Shown: one piece after another, positions 35,514 through 44,909 of the stretch
How the letters are laid out: every line of letters begins with the position of its first letter
Position numbering within the stretch: the stretch's first letter is position 1
Source: Tagaea sp. CACIAM 22H2
GTDB taxonomy: Bacteria; Pseudomonadota; Alphaproteobacteria; CACIAM-22H2
Reading direction: 5' to 3'
Assembly (NCBI GenBank): GCA_014444615.1
Contig: PVXE01000026.1
Coordinates: 1-58,262, forward strand
DNA: 58,262 bases
Translations under genes and position numbers: made by a program
Notes under the pieces: generated by a model
What the model saw: only the letters and a program-made list of their open reading frames with translations
What the model was told of the DNA's origin: nothing
Databases searched by the model: none

Positions 35514-36418
35514 GCTGGCTGACCAATTTCGTCCGCCCGAAGATCCGGGCGCTGGTCCGCAAGACCGAGGTGCCCGACAATCTGTGGGACACCTGCCCAT
35601 CCTGCGGCAAGATGATCTTCCATCGCGATCTGGAAGCCAATCAGCGCGTGTGCACGCATTGCGGGCACCATATGCGCCTGCCCGCCAAGCGCCGCCTGGA
35701 GACGCTGTTCGACGATGGCGCCTATGCGCGTATCGAACTGCCCAAGACGATCCAGGACCCGCTGAAATTCCGCGATCAGAAGAAATACGCCGATCGCCTG
35801 AAGGCCGCGCGCGACAAGACCGGCGAGCAGGACGCGATTCTGGTTGCGCATGGCCGCCTGGGCGGCGTGCAGACCGTGATCGCGGTGTTCGATTTCGAAT
35901 TCCAAGGCGGCTCGATGGGCGTTGCCGTCGGCGAAGCCTTGATCGCCGCGGCACGCCTCGCGGTTCTTCAGCAAGCGCCGCTGATCGTCATCCCGGCCTC
36001 GGGCGGGGCGCGCATGCAGGAAGGGATTCTGTCCCTGATGCAGCTGCCGCGCACCGTGATCGCAGCCGAGGAAGTCAAAGAAGCGGGCCTGCCCTATATC
36101 GTGCTGCTGACCGACCCGACCACGGGCGGCGTGTCGGCGAGCTTCGCGATGCTGGGCGATATCGCGATTTCGGAACCGGGTGCGACCATCGGCTTCGCCG
36201 GGGCGCGCGTGATCGAAGAAACGATCCGCGAGAAACTGCCCGCCGGCTTCCAGAAGGCCGAGTATCTGCTCGACCACGGCATGGTCGATATGGTCGTGCA
36301 TCGCCACGAGCTTCGCGCCACGCTTGCCCGGCTGCTGAAGCTGCTGACCGAGCCCAAGGCGGGCGCGCAGGTCGTGAAGATGCCGCAGCCGCAGCTCGAT
36401 ATCCCCAAGGCGCGCTAA
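35510..36418 (+). CDS. accD: Acetyl-CoA carboxylase carboxyltransferase subunit beta
   Basis: A 302-residue subunit of the carboxyltransferase making malonyl-CoA. The zinc ribbon is Cys29, Cys32, Cys48, Cys51 ([10 protein letters not shown] ... VCTHCGHHM). The crotonase-fold part includes [27 protein letters not shown] and [18 protein letters not shown]. Normal length; part of the trp-accD-folC operon typical for the class. Confidence 0.98.
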   Translation: MSWLTNFVRPKIRALVRKTEVPDNLWDTCPSCGKMIFHRDLEANQRVCTHCGHHMRLPAKRRLETLFDDGAYARIELPKTIQDPLKFRDQKKYADRLKAARDKTGEQDAILVAHGRLGGVQTVIAVFDFEFQGGSMGVAVGEALIAAARLAVLQQAPLIVIPASGGARMQEGILSLMQLPRTVIAAEEVKEAGLPYIVLLTDPTTGGVSASFAMLGDIAISEPGATIGFAGARVIEETIREKLPAGFQKAEYLLDHGMVDMVVHRHELRATLARLLKLLTEPKAGAQVVKMPQPQLDIPKAR

Positions 36419-36434
36419 GCAGCCCCGCATCACG

Positions 36435-37700
36435 ATGGCCGTGGACCCCATTCTGGAGCGTCTGACGACGCTTCACCCCAAGGTCATCGACATGTCGCTG
36501 GACCGTCTGGTCCGGCTGCTCGCCGATCTGGGGAATCCGCATCTTTCTTTGCCGCGCGTGACGCATATCGCGGGCACGAACGGCAAGGGCTCGACCCTCG
36601 CCTATATCCGCGCGATGTGCGAGGCGGCGGGCGAGCGCGTCCATGTCTACACCTCGCCGCATCTGGTGCGCTTCAACGAGCGTATCCGCTTGGCCGGCAA
36701 GCTGATCGACGACGCGATGCTCGAGGCAACGCTCGCCGAGATCGAGCGCATCAATGCCGGACGCCCGATCACGTTTTTCGAGATCACGACGGCGGCGGCC
36801 TTCCTCGCTTTTTCGCGCGTGCAAGCCGATCGCGTGCTGCTCGAAACCGGCATGGGCGGGCGGCTGGACGCCACCAACGTGGTGCCGAAGCCCGATCTCG
36901 TGGCGCTCGCCCCCATCTCGCTCGACCACACGCAGTATCTGGGCGACACGCTGGCACTGATCGCGGGCGAGAAAGCCGGAATCATCAAGCAACGCGTGCC
37001 GGTTTGCGTGGGCGTGCAACCCGCCGAAGCCAGCGCCGTGTTCGACGCGCGCGCCGCCGAATTGGCCGCACCCTTGTTCCGCCACGGCCGCGAATGGAAT
37101 TTCGCGACGCTGGACGAAGGCGGGTTCCAATATCGCGGTCTTAAAACCCGCCGCTTGCCGCGCCCGTCGCTGCCGGGCCCGCATCAATACGCCAACGCCG
37201 CCCTCGCCGTCGCCTGCGCCGAGAAACTCGGCCTGCCCGATTCGGCGATCGAAGCGGGAATCACATCGGCGCAATGGCCGGCGCGCTTGCAGCGCCTGAC
37301 GCGCGGGCCTTTGGTCGATCGCTTGCCCAAGAACGTGGCGCTCTATCTCGATGGCGGCCACAACGAAGGGGCCGGCGAAGCACTGGCCAAATGGGCGCAA
37401 GGCCGCCAGATCGATCTCGTCTTCGGCATGCTCTCGACCAAGCAGCCGATCGACTTCCTGCGCCACGTCGCCCCTTACGTGCGCCGTTTGCGCGCGATCG
37501 CCATTCCCGACGAGAAACTATCGCTGCAAGCGAGCGATATCGCGGCGGCGGCGCGCCAAGCCGGCATCGCCGATGTGGCCGAAGCCGTGTCGGCCGAAGC
37601 CGCGATCCGCGATCTCGCCCCACGCGCGATACCGGACGTTCCGGTGCTGATCTGCGGCTCGCTTTATCTGTGCGGGCGCATCCTCGCCGATAACGGCTAA
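36435..37700 (+). CDS. folC: Bifunctional folylpolyglutamate / dihydrofolate synthase
   Basis: A 421-residue Mur-ligase-family enzyme that glutamylates folates. Motifs: HIAGTNGKGSTLAYIRAMCEAAG (P-loop), YTSPHLVRFNERIRL, FEITTAAAFLAFS, LLETGMGGRLDATNVV, and DGGHNEGAGEALAKW. Size is normal. It begins 16 bp after accD and ends 7 bp from the convergent RCC1-repeat gene. Confidence 0.96.
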   Translation: MAVDPILERLTTLHPKVIDMSLDRLVRLLADLGNPHLSLPRVTHIAGTNGKGSTLAYIRAMCEAAGERVHVYTSPHLVRFNERIRLAGKLIDDAMLEATLAEIERINAGRPITFFEITTAAAFLAFSRVQADRVLLETGMGGRLDATNVVPKPDLVALAPISLDHTQYLGDTLALIAGEKAGIIKQRVPVCVGVQPAEASAVFDARAAELAAPLFRHGREWNFATLDEGGFQYRGLKTRRLPRPSLPGPHQYANAALAVACAEKLGLPDSAIEAGITSAQWPARLQRLTRGPLVDRLPKNVALYLDGGHNEGAGEALAKWAQGRQIDLVFGMLSTKQPIDFLRHVAPYVRRLRAIAIPDEKLSLQASDIAAAARQAGIADVAEAVSAEAAIRDLAPRAIPDVPVLICGSLYLCGRILADNG

Positions 37701-37707
37701 GCTTTCG

Positions 37708-38793
37708 TCATCCGACTTGCGAAATGCCGGTGAGCCGAGTCGGGTTGTGAATATGGGTCGCGGTCGATCCAACTCCGACTTCTCCGTTGACATTGTAACC
37801 CCAACCCCAGACGTCGCCGTTGTCGTCGACCGCCAGCGAGTGGCCGCCCCCCGTCGCGATCGCCACTATGGGGCGCGGCATGACGATCTTCGCGGGATTG
37901 CGCCGGACGCTGAAATTGCCGGAACCGTCGTCGGCCAGTTGGGCCGTGGTGTTGAGCCCCCAGCCGGCGACCCGTCCCGCATCGTCCAACGCGAGCCCGT
38001 GGGACGTGCCGGCGGAAATCGCCACGATCCGGCGCAATTGTCCGACCCGCCCGGGCGTCAGGCGATCGTTGAGGGTGCCGTCGCCAAGTTGACCGACATG
38101 ATTCCTGCCCCACGCCCAGACCGTGCCGTCGCCGCGCAGGACCAGCGTGAAATCCAAACTGCCGCTGATCGCCACGACATCCGACATGCCCGGAATCTCG
38201 ACGAACTCCAGCCGGTCTTGCGTGGTGCCGTCGCCGAGCTGGCCGTAGTTGTTGCGTCCGGCGGCGAGCAGGCGGGGCGACGAGCGGCGCATCAGGAATG
38301 ACTGCCCCCACATGCCGCAGACCACCTGGGTAACGCCGTCGATCCCCGCCAATCGCCGCGGATAAATCCAATTCCCGCCTTGGGTGCCGTCGCCGAAACT
38401 GCCGTGTTGGTTGCTGCCCCAGCCGTAGACGAGATTCTTGTAGAGCGCCAGACAGTGCAGCCAGCCCGCCGAAATCGCACGGGGGCGCCTGAAACGTTGG
38501 ACGGGCAGAAAAGATGTCTGCGGCATCGTCGCCGGACGGCCCAGTTGGCCAGTCACATGCCAGCCGCAGGCCCGCACGAAACCATCCGACGAGAGTACGA
38601 AGGAATTAGTGCTGGTGGCCGCCACTTGGCGCGCATTCGCGACGCCCGGAACCTGCGTCGGGACGTTCCGGAACGTCATCGCCGGATCGCCGAGTCCCAA
38701 CTGGCCCGATTCGTCGTTGCCCCATGTCCAGACCGTGCCATCGGTCCGGCGAACGACGGACGTGGCGTTACCGGCGGCTAGAAAATCGGCCAT
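37708..38793 (-). CDS. RCC1-repeat beta-propeller protein
   Basis: A 361-residue protein built almost wholly of seven RCC1 repeats, each with a W/A-G-x-N-x-x-G-Q-L-G core. Examples are VWTWGNDESGQLGLGD, VYGWGSNQHGSFGDGT, LLAAGRNNYGQLGDGT, VWAWGRNHVGQLGDGT and VWGWGYNVNGEVGVGS. This gives one closed seven-bladed propeller. No signal peptide or other domain is seen, so it is probably cytoplasmic or released by an unknown route. RCC1 repeats are common in eukaryotes and patchy in bacteria, suggesting acquired DNA. Function unknown. Confidence 0.88.
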   Translation of the reverse strand: MADFLAAGNATSVVRRTDGTVWTWGNDESGQLGLGDPAMTFRNVPTQVPGVANARQVAATSTNSFVLSSDGFVRACGWHVTGQLGRPATMPQTSFLPVQRFRRPRAISAGWLHCLALYKNLVYGWGSNQHGSFGDGTQGGNWIYPRRLAGIDGVTQVVCGMWGQSFLMRRSSPRLLAAGRNNYGQLGDGTTQDRLEFVEIPGMSDVVAISGSLDFTLVLRGDGTVWAWGRNHVGQLGDGTLNDRLTPGRVGQLRRIVAISAGTSHGLALDDAGRVAGWGLNTTAQLADDGSGNFSVRRNPAKIVMPRPIVAIATGGGHSLAVDDNGDVWGWGYNVNGEVGVGSTATHIHNPTRLTGISQVG

Positions 38794-38906
38794 GGCGAAC
38801 CTCCGATGGAATAGGATGGATTATCCTGCAGCGTCCGTCCAACGGAAATGACGATGTGCGCCGCACAACGCCCTCGAACCGCAAAAACGCCGGAGAACTC
38901 TTGCGG

Positions 38907-39536
38907 CTAAATCGCCGGGTCGAACAGCAGCCGCACGTAATTGCGGAAATGCAGCACCTGCGCGGGCAGGATCTTCGCGTCCTTCAACGACTTGCCGAGC
39001 GTTATCCCGCCATCGATCAACGCCGCGGCCATGTCGGCGAGGGCCGCACGGTCGATCGGCACGCGCGGCGGGTATTTGGCGGCGATCGCGTCGAAGCGCT
39101 CGGCGAAACGCGCGCGCCAGCGCAAAAAGGAGCGGCGCGACAACGCGCGCACTTCGCCGTCGAACAGCTGTTCCTGATAGACGAACGACGCGGCCAGACA
39201 ACCCGGATGCGCTTCGGGCAGATCGGCCAGCATCTCGGCGAATAGCTTCAATCCGATCAGGAAGGATTGCAGCGGGTCTTCCGACAATTCGTCGCCGCGC
39301 GCGAACAAACCGTCGAGAATCACTTCGTCGTTCGCCAGATAGCGCTCGATCAACGCCTTGGCGAGCGCGTTCTTGTCGCGGAAATGATGGAAGAACCCGC
39401 TTTTGGAAATGCCGGCGCCGGCGATCAGCTCCTCGATCGAAGTCGCGCCGAATCCCTTCTCGAGCGTCGCCGCCTCGGCAAGCTCAAGAATCCGTTCGCG
39501 TGCACCACCGCGCTTTGGCGTGGCCGTTTCCTGCAT
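38907..39536 (-). CDS. TetR-family transcriptional regulator
   Basis: A 209-residue regulator. The N-terminal DNA-binding domain is RERILELAEAATLEKGFGATSIEELIAGAGISKSGFFHHFRDKNALAKALIERY, with the helix-turn-helix at about residues 35-55. The C-terminal ligand domain has HPGCLAASFVYQ, as in the LfrR/QacR-like branch that responds to drugs or fatty acids; ligand unknown. It is divergent from the TPR gene and probably controls that intergenic region. Start ATG 39536. Confidence 0.9.
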   Translation of the reverse strand: MQETATPKRGGARERILELAEAATLEKGFGATSIEELIAGAGISKSGFFHHFRDKNALAKALIERYLANDEVILDGLFARGDELSEDPLQSFLIGLKLFAEMLADLPEAHPGCLAASFVYQEQLFDGEVRALSRRSFLRWRARFAERFDAIAAKYPPRVPIDRAALADMAAALIDGGITLGKSLKDAKILPAQVLHFRNYVRLLFDPAI

Positions 39537-39546
39537 GGGCGTAGCT

Positions 39547-39562
39547 GTACCGCAAGTACGGT
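39547..39562. promoter_or_regulatory. Possible TetR operator
   Basis: GTACCGCAAGTACGGT at 39547-39562 contains an inverted ACCG/CGGT separated by 6 bp and a GTAC direct repeat. It is 11 bp upstream of the tetR-like start, inside the 149-bp divergent promoter region, where an autoregulatory site is expected. Confidence 0.35.
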
Positions 39563-39685
39563 CGCGGCGCCAAGCCGCAGCGCGGCGCCCGGAAATCCCC
39601 GCCAGTCGACCGGACCATAGGTGGGCTGGCCGCATGGCCGCGCGGCAGTCTAGAAGCGCGTCCCCGATCCGAATGGGAGACGCAT

Positions 39686-41020
39686 ATGACGCAAGATTTG
39701 CTGGGAAATCCCCTGTCCTACGCCGATACGGACGCCGTCGCCGCCTGCGACGCGGCGACCGAAAAACTGCTGGCCTACCGCGCCGACCCGTTGGCCGATA
39801 TCGACGTGGTGATCGCTGCGCATCCGCGCTTCGCCATGGCGAAGTTGTTTCGCGCCGGGCTGATCGCGACGGCGGGCGATACCGCGCTGGACGCGATGTT
39901 CAAGGCGGCGTTCGACGACGCGGCGGCACTCGCACCCGAGATGAACGAGCGCGAGCGCGCGCATCTCGCCGCACTGGACGCTTGGCGCGAAGGCCGCTTC
40001 GCGACCGCCGCCGATCGCTGGGGCCGCATTCTGTTCGATCACCCGCGCGATACGACGGCGCTGCAGATGGCCCATCTGGCGGATTTCTATGTCGGCCAGG
40101 CGGCGATGCTGCGCGACCGGCCGAGCTGGGCCTTGCGCGCTTTCGACGGGGCGACGCCGCGCCGCAATTTCGCGCTGGGCATGCGCGCCTTCGGCCTGGA
40201 GGAAAACGGCCAATACGACGCGGCGCGCGCGATGGGCGAAGCGGCGGTCGCCGCCGCGCCGCACGACGCCTGGGCCGCGCACGCCGTGGCGCATGTCCAC
40301 GAAATGCGCGGCGACACCGGTGCGGGCATCGCGTGGCTGGAATCGACGGCCGAGGGCTGGGCGCCCGAGAATCTGTTCGCCTTCCATAATTGGTGGCACC
40401 TCGCCTTGCTGCGCCTCGATCGCGGCGAAACCGGCGCGGCGCTGGCGCTGTACGACACGCGCGTGCGCCCGGCGGATAGCGACGCGGCGCTCGAAATGGT
40501 CGACGGATCGGCGCTGTTGTGGCGCATTTGGTCGCGCGGCGGCGATGTGGGTGCGCGCTGGTCGAAGCTCGCATCCCTGTGGGAAAGCCGGATCGGCCAT
40601 GGCGGCTATGCGTTCAACGACGTCCACGCGACGATGGCGTTCGTCGGCGCGGGCCGTTTCGATCTGGCGCAAGCGCAGATCGAAACGCTGCGCAAAGCGG
40701 CCGGCGGCGCGGGCGACAATGCGGCGATGGCAGCGCAGGTCGGCTTGCCGGTCGCGCAGGCGCTGCTCGCCTTCGGCCAAGGCCAATGGCGAAGCTGCGC
40801 CGATCTGCTGATCGGCGCGCGGGCGCACGCGATCCGCTTCGGCGGCAGCAACGCGCAGCGCGACGTCCTCGTCTGGACGGCGGCCGAGGCGGCTTTGCGC
40901 GCGGGCGACGCGGCGATGGCGCAAGCACTGATCGCCGAGCGCCTGGCGGCAAAGCCGGACAGCCGGATCAATCTCGACTGGTCGCGCCGCTTGGGCACGA
41001 AAGCCGCGCGCGCGGCCTGA
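39686..41020 (+). CDS. TTC38-like tetratricopeptide repeat protein
   Basis: A 444-residue alpha-helical protein. It contains repeated TPR-like helices (e.g. DAAALAPEMNERERAHLAALDAWREGRFATAADRWGRIL and AVAHVHEMRGDTGAGIAWLES). The conserved AHAVAHVHEMRG ... FHNWWHLALLRLDRGE block is characteristic of the TTC38 family of bacteria and animals. No signal peptide or membrane segment. The function of the family is unknown. It is divergent from tetR and ends at the terminator 41029-41060. Confidence 0.8.
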   Translation: MTQDLLGNPLSYADTDAVAACDAATEKLLAYRADPLADIDVVIAAHPRFAMAKLFRAGLIATAGDTALDAMFKAAFDDAAALAPEMNERERAHLAALDAWREGRFATAADRWGRILFDHPRDTTALQMAHLADFYVGQAAMLRDRPSWALRAFDGATPRRNFALGMRAFGLEENGQYDAARAMGEAAVAAAPHDAWAAHAVAHVHEMRGDTGAGIAWLESTAEGWAPENLFAFHNWWHLALLRLDRGETGAALALYDTRVRPADSDAALEMVDGSALLWRIWSRGGDVGARWSKLASLWESRIGHGGYAFNDVHATMAFVGAGRFDLAQAQIETLRKAAGGAGDNAAMAAQVGLPVAQALLAFGQGQWRSCADLLIGARAHAIRFGGSNAQRDVLVWTAAEAALRAGDAAMAQALIAERLAAKPDSRINLDWSRRLGTKAARAA

Positions 41021-41028
41021 AGAAGCGA

Positions 41029-41060
41029 AAACCCCGATGCGGCTTCCCGCATCGGGGTTT
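41029..41060. terminator. Bidirectional intrinsic terminator
   Basis: AAACCCCGATGCGG (41029-41042) pairs perfectly with CCGCATCGGGGTTT (41047-41060) with a CTTC loop. It lies between the convergent TPR gene and trxA. Confidence 0.85.
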
Positions 41061-41086
41061 CGGATTCGCCGCGAAGAGGCGGGCGG

Positions 41087-41410
41087 TCAGATGACCGACT
41101 GCACCCAGCTGTAAAGGCCGCTTTTCGGCATCGAGCCGATCTTCGTCGCCTTCACTTCGCCGTTTTGGAACAGCATCAGCGTCGGGATGCCGCGCACGCC
41201 GTACTTGGACGGCGTCTGCGGATTCTCGTCGATATTGATCTTCGCGATCGTCAGCTTGCCCGCCATGTCCTTGGCGAGATCGTCCAGCGCCGGCGCGATC
41301 TGCTTGCAGGGGCCGCACCACTCCGCCCAGAAATCGACCAGCACCGGGCCGGGGGCCTGGAGCACGTCGGTCGGGAAGCTCGTGTCGGTGACTTTGGTCG
41401 TGGTGGACAT
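41087..41410 (-). CDS. trxA: Thioredoxin 1
   Basis: A 107-residue cytoplasmic thioredoxin with redox-active Cys32 and Cys35 in WAEWCGPCK, the cis-proline loop [15 protein letters not shown] and normal length. It follows addA on the same strand by about 115 bp, the usual addBA-trxA order of Alphaproteobacteria. Confidence 0.97.
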   Translation of the reverse strand: MSTTTKVTDTSFPTDVLQAPGPVLVDFWAEWCGPCKQIAPALDDLAKDMAGKLTIAKINIDENPQTPSKYGVRGIPTLMLFQNGEVKATKIGSMPKSGLYSWVQSVI

Positions 41411-41525
41411 TGATTACGCCTCGGGTTCAAAGGGCTCGACCGCAAAAGTAGGTAGCCGGGGCCCAAGGGTCAAGGTCCCGTGCAACGATTGCCGGATCGT
41501 CGCATTGATCAGCGTTTTCCGCCGC

Positions 41526-44500
41526 TTACGGCGCGTGCGCGTCGAGAAGCTCGGCCGGAATTTCCTGCACGCGCGGTGCGTAGGTCCACACGAGCCCGGC
41601 GCGAATCGGACGGCCCGGATAAAGCGGCGCCAGTGCGGCGCGATACGCCGCGAGCTGCGCGATGTACTCGGCCGGCACGTCCTCGATTCGCTCGGGCGGC
41701 GGACGATTGGTCTTGTAGTCGAGCACGTAAACCGCATCGTCGCGCACGACCAAGCGATCGATGCGGCCCGACAACGCCCGCCCGCCCACGCGCGCGACGA
41801 TCGGCGCTTCGGCCAAACCTTCGCCGGACAAGGCTTGGGCGAAATCCGGCAGATCGAACAGCGCCAGCGTTTCGCGCGCGATTTCGTCTTGTTGCGCTTC
41901 ATCCAGCGAATGACCGGGGCGTGCCAGGAAACGCCGCGTCGCCGCGTCGCGCGCATCGGCGGGAAGATCGGGCAAGGTTTGCAGCAAGCGATGGATCAAC
42001 GAACCGCGCTTGATCGCATCGGCCCTCGCACCCGCAAGCGGCGAAGCGGCGGCGGGCATCTGCCCTTCGCGCGACGGAACCAGCGGCTTGGGCGGGACGG
42101 GTTCCTCGGGCGCTTCGCGCGCGTGCAGCCAAGCGGGCGCATCGGCAGCGGCGCGCGCTTCAACCAATGCGTCGGTCTTCTGCGTTTCGAGCGTCGCAGG
42201 CTTCTCGTAGGACAGGATCGCCGTGTTGCCGTCGATGCCCATGCCGTGCTTGACGCCGGCCCGCGTTTCGATCGCGGCTTTAAGCATCGCGTACCAGGAT
42301 TCCGCCGGCGGATCCTTGTCGTGCCAGCCGCAAACGATCAGCCGGTCTCGCGCGCGCGTCGCGGCAACGTAAAGCAGGCGCTTGTATTCGGCGATCTCGC
42401 GCGCCCGTGCCGCGTTCTTTGCGGCGTCGACCATCGCGCTACCGTCGGCGCCCGACGGCCACCACAACGGAAATGCGGGCGCGTCGGCGCTCCACATCGG
42501 CGAACGGCTGGCATTGTTGGGTATCTGGCACGTATCGGGCAGGAACACGACCGGCGCTTCCAGTCCCTTGGCGCCGTGCACGGTCATCACGCGCACTTGG
42601 CCGTGGGCGCGTTCCATGTCGCGCTTGATGTCGGTGCCGCCCGCTTCGAACCACGCCAGGAATCCTTGCAGCGAGGGCGGGTGCGCGCGCTCGAAATCCA
42701 GACATGCCGCCAGAAATTCGTCGAGCGGATCGGCGGCGTCGGGGCCCAAACGGCCGAGCATTTGCGCCTTGCCGCCGCCCGCCCCAAGCACGTTCGCAAA
42801 GAACTCGAACGGGGCGGCGAAATCCGCCTGCGCACGCAGTTTCGACAGGATTTGCGCGGCATGGCCCCATTTCGGATTCTCGCCCGCCCGCTCGCGCAAC
42901 ACCGTCCAGAGTTTCGCGCGCCGTCCCCGGCACAGCGCGAACAGATCGTCATCGTCGAGGCCGAACAACGGCGATTTCAGAATCTCGGCGAGCGAGAGTT
43001 CGTCTTGCGGCAGCAAACAGAAGCGCGCGAGCGACAGCAGATCCATCACCGCGATCTGCGCGCCGAGCACCAGGCGATCGGCGCCAGCGACCGGCACATT
43101 TTCGCGCTTCAGCGCCGTGACCATCGCGTCGAAGAAGCGGTTGCGCCGGCGCACCAGAATCAGAATGTCGCCCGCATCGATCGTGCGGCCCAAGGCGGGC
43201 AATGCCTCCCGGCCGATCCAGCTTTTGATCGTGCGCGCGATCGACATCGCAAGCCGCGCCGACGGATGCGCCGCCGTTTCGTAGTCCACAGGCAAATCCC
43301 AGGGCTTGCCGTCGGGGACATCGGCTTTGACGAAGGGCGCCCATAGATCGACGCGCCCGCCCGAATCGGCACGGCGCGCGATATGGCGGATCGCTGCCGA
43401 CGAGACGCCCGCGCGCGAAGCGTCGCTGTCGAACGCCGCATCGACGACGTCGAGTACGGCGGGGGCGGAGCGGAACGACAGCGGCAGCGCGATTTCGCGC
43501 CACGCCGTGCCCGCGCGCGCCGCGAAATCCTCGCGCGACGCCGCGAAGGCCGCGAGATCGGCCCCCTGGAAACTGAAGATCGATTGCTTCTCGTCGCCGA
43601 CGACGAACACGGTGCGTCGCCGCTCGACGGCGCCCTCGCCCGCGAAATATTCGCCGGTCAAGGCGCGCACGACGCGCCATTGTTCGGGTGCGGTGTCCTG
43701 CGCCTCGTCGACCAGAACATGCTCGATACCGCCGTCGAGCTTGTAGAGAACCCACGGCGCGCCGTCTTCGAGCAACGCCACGGTCTTGCCGATCAGATCG
43801 TCGTAATCGAGCAAGGCGCGCGCGGTCTTGCGCGCCTCGTAGGCATGGAAGGACGCCGCCCCCAAGCGCAGCAACGCCGACGACCGCCGCAACGTTTCGA
43901 TCTCGACCAGCGTGCGATGAAGACGTTCGGCGCGGCCTTGTTCGGCCACAAGAACGGCTAGCGCCTCGGGCGCGTTCTCGGCGACCTTCTTGGTCGCCAT
44001 CTTGGCGCGCGGCGTGCGCTTATCGGTCAAGAACACGCCGATCCACGGCGCGATATCGCGCCGCGGCCCCGACAGAAACGCGCGGATCTCGGCGGCGGAT
44101 TCCTTGTCGGTCTTGGTCCCGAATTGATCGAGCGCCGAGGCGGCGGCTTTCATCGCCGCTTCGTCGAGCCGGGCCAGGAAATCGGCGATCGCCGAGCCGC
44201 GATCCGCTTTCGGGTCGAGGCCCGCCGCCGCGTAGCGCCGGACGATTTCCGCTTCGACGCCGATCCCGACCAGATCGCGCAGCTTGGCGCGCGACAAAAG
44301 CAGGAAATCCAGCGCGTCGGTCACGCTCTGCTCGTTCGCCGCCCCCGCGACGATCGTCAGCGCCTCGCGCAAGACCGGATCGTCGCTGGCGGTCAACGCG
44401 TCGCGCGCGGCATCGAGCAACTCGGCGGCGGCCGTGTCGTCGGCGATTTCGAAATGCGGCGGCACCCCGGCTTCCAGCGGGAATCGCTTCAACAGCGATT

Positions 44501-44909
44501 CGCAGAACGCATGGATCGTCTGGATGCGCAAACCGCCCGGCGCTTCCAGCACGCTGGCGAATAGCACGCGCGCCATGCGCATTTCCCGATCGTCGGGCGC
44601 GCGGCCCAATCGGTCGACCAGGGCCTTGCGCAATTCCCCGTCGTCGCAGATCGCCCATTCGGCCAGTAGCTTCGACAGGCGCTCGCGCATTTCCGCCGCC
44701 GCCGCCTTGGTGAAGGTCAGGCACAAGATCGCGGCGGGGCGCACGCCGCGCAGCAGCAGATTGACGATGCGCGCGGTCAGGACGTGGGTTTTGCCCGCAC
44801 CCGCGTTCGCCGACACCCAAACGCTGAAATCGGGATTGGCGGCGACGCGTTGCGCAGCAAGGCCTTGTTCAATTGCGTTGGGGGCTTCGATGGCGTTGGG
44901 CGGACTCAT
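41526..44909 (-). CDS. addA: AddA helicase-nuclease subunit
   Basis: A 1127-residue UvrD/PcrA-type helicase with C-terminal nuclease, part of the AddAB enzyme that resects double-strand breaks. Walker A is VSANAGAGKTHVL (Lys40). Motif II is HVLVDEAQDTAPEQW, followed by VVGDEKQSIFSFQGAD. Later helicase motifs are RVMTVHGAKGLEAPVVFLPD and KRLLYVAATRARDRL. The nuclease core is DAVYVLDYKTNRPPP. Its ATG overlaps the addB stop (ATGA). Confidence 0.95.
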   Translation of the reverse strand: MSPPNAIEAPNAIEQGLAAQRVAANPDFSVWVSANAGAGKTHVLTARIVNLLLRGVRPAAILCLTFTKAAAAEMRERLSKLLAEWAICDDGELRKALVDRLGRAPDDREMRMARVLFASVLEAPGGLRIQTIHAFCESLLKRFPLEAGVPPHFEIADDTAAAELLDAARDALTASDDPVLREALTIVAGAANEQSVTDALDFLLLSRAKLRDLVGIGVEAEIVRRYAAAGLDPKADRGSAIADFLARLDEAAMKAAASALDQFGTKTDKESAAEIRAFLSGPRRDIAPWIGVFLTDKRTPRAKMATKKVAENAPEALAVLVAEQGRAERLHRTLVEIETLRRSSALLRLGAASFHAYEARKTARALLDYDDLIGKTVALLEDGAPWVLYKLDGGIEHVLVDEAQDTAPEQWRVVRALTGEYFAGEGAVERRRTVFVVGDEKQSIFSFQGADLAAFAASREDFAARAGTAWREIALPLSFRSAPAVLDVVDAAFDSDASRAGVSSAAIRHIARRADSGGRVDLWAPFVKADVPDGKPWDLPVDYETAAHPSARLAMSIARTIKSWIGREALPALGRTIDAGDILILVRRRNRFFDAMVTALKRENVPVAGADRLVLGAQIAVMDLLSLARFCLLPQDELSLAEILKSPLFGLDDDDLFALCRGRRAKLWTVLRERAGENPKWGHAAQILSKLRAQADFAAPFEFFANVLGAGGGKAQMLGRLGPDAADPLDEFLAACLDFERAHPPSLQGFLAWFEAGGTDIKRDMERAHGQVRVMTVHGAKGLEAPVVFLPDTCQIPNNASRSPMWSADAPAFPLWWPSGADGSAMVDAAKNAARAREIAEYKRLLYVAATRARDRLIVCGWHDKDPPAESWYAMLKAAIETRAGVKHGMGIDGNTAILSYEKPATLETQKTDALVEARAAADAPAWLHAREAPEEPVPPKPLVPSREGQMPAAASPLAGARADAIKRGSLIHRLLQTLPDLPADARDAATRRFLARPGHSLDEAQQDEIARETLALFDLPDFAQALSGEGLAEAPIVARVGGRALSGRIDRLVVRDDAVYVLDYKTNRPPPERIEDVPAEYIAQLAAYRAALAPLYPGRPIRAGLVWTYAPRVQEIPAELLDAHAP

